Of a stretch of 64,000 nt of DNA, positions 63,905-64,000 are shown in pieces. The notes beneath the pieces are model-generated. The model was not told the origin of the DNA, made no database searches, and was given only the letters and a program-made list of their open reading frames with translations. Origin of the DNA: Diprion similis (Eukaryota; Arthropoda; Insecta; Hymenoptera; Diprionidae); the NCBI RefSeq assembly GCF_021155765.1, contig NC_060114.1, positions 15,385,501 through 15,449,500 on the forward strand, read 5' to 3'. Every line of letters starts with the position of its first letter. Position 1 is the first letter of the stretch. The position numbers and the translations under genes are program-made.

Positions 63905-64000
63905 ATGCCGAGAGAGCTTCAAAGAGTCAGTTGCGGACCTAAGGGGAGACTTAAACTCGAAAGAAAAAAGTCTGCCTCTGTGGTCGAAAGTGCCGACTCA
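63905..64000 (+). CDS. Possible first exon of a gene cut by the window edge
   Basis: An ATG at 63905 opens a frame that is still open after 32 codons at the window end. The start reads MPRELQRVSCGPKGRLKLER and is rich in Lys/Arg/Ser. It has no recognisable domain and the length is too short to judge. An open frame of 32 codons is common by chance. It is included because it follows a promoter-like patch on the same strand. Confidence 0.2.
   Translation, partial: MPRELQRVSCGPKGRLKLERKKSASVVESADS

Overview
This is an animal nuclear genome window and most likely from an insect. It has spliced genes with short GT-AG introns and exons that rebuild into full-length animal proteins. The intergenic DNA is A/T-rich and packed with microsatellites and foldback (MITE-like) elements. 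No prokaryotic operon structure is visible. The protein set (Enabled, Stum, three TSPO copies, MFSD12) and the sequence style suggest a holometabolous insect, possibly a hymenopteran. That placement is an inference.

Layout, all genes on the + strand. (1) 451-3555 is an MFSD12-like major facilitator transporter in six exons, one intron being GC-AG. (2) 6164-13124 is a head-to-tail array of three TSPO (translocator protein) genes. They share the same three-exon, phase-0 structure and a common 9-mer about 60 bp upstream of each ATG. The third copy is diverged at residues normally linked to ligand and cholesterol binding. (3) 14836-30722 is enabled (Ena/VASP). It starts with a five-nucleotide coding piece, followed by a 9.5 kb intron, then the EVH1 exon, a Q-rich exon, a phase-symmetric optional exon, a large proline- and NQYGS-rich exon and the EVH2 exons. 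(4) 30723 to about 39560 is extremely A/T-rich low-complexity sequence, read here as probable long enabled 3' UTR and downstream DNA. (5) 39.6-49.4 kb is a gene-free gap with hairpins, a 129-bp tandem repeat and foldback elements. (6) About 49.4-61.6 kb is stum (SPEC3 family, mechanosensory). It has a 5' leader exon and eight coding exons that close exactly in frame to a 983-residue protein. (7) 61.6-64.0 kb is downstream DNA with a promoter-like patch and an open frame running off the right edge.

The genes do not form a pathway. The window is a gene neighbourhood: a lysosome/melanosome-type transporter, a mitochondrial outer-membrane TSPO cluster, an actin-filament elongation factor and a proprioceptive-neuron membrane protein. 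The features most worth following are the TSPO array and its third member, the skippable enabled exon, the SxIP motifs and Cys cluster in Stum, and several large foldback elements, one of them an 800-bp element flanked by TTAA. All exon coordinates were assembled by eye from splice signals and reading-frame continuity; no database search was possible.
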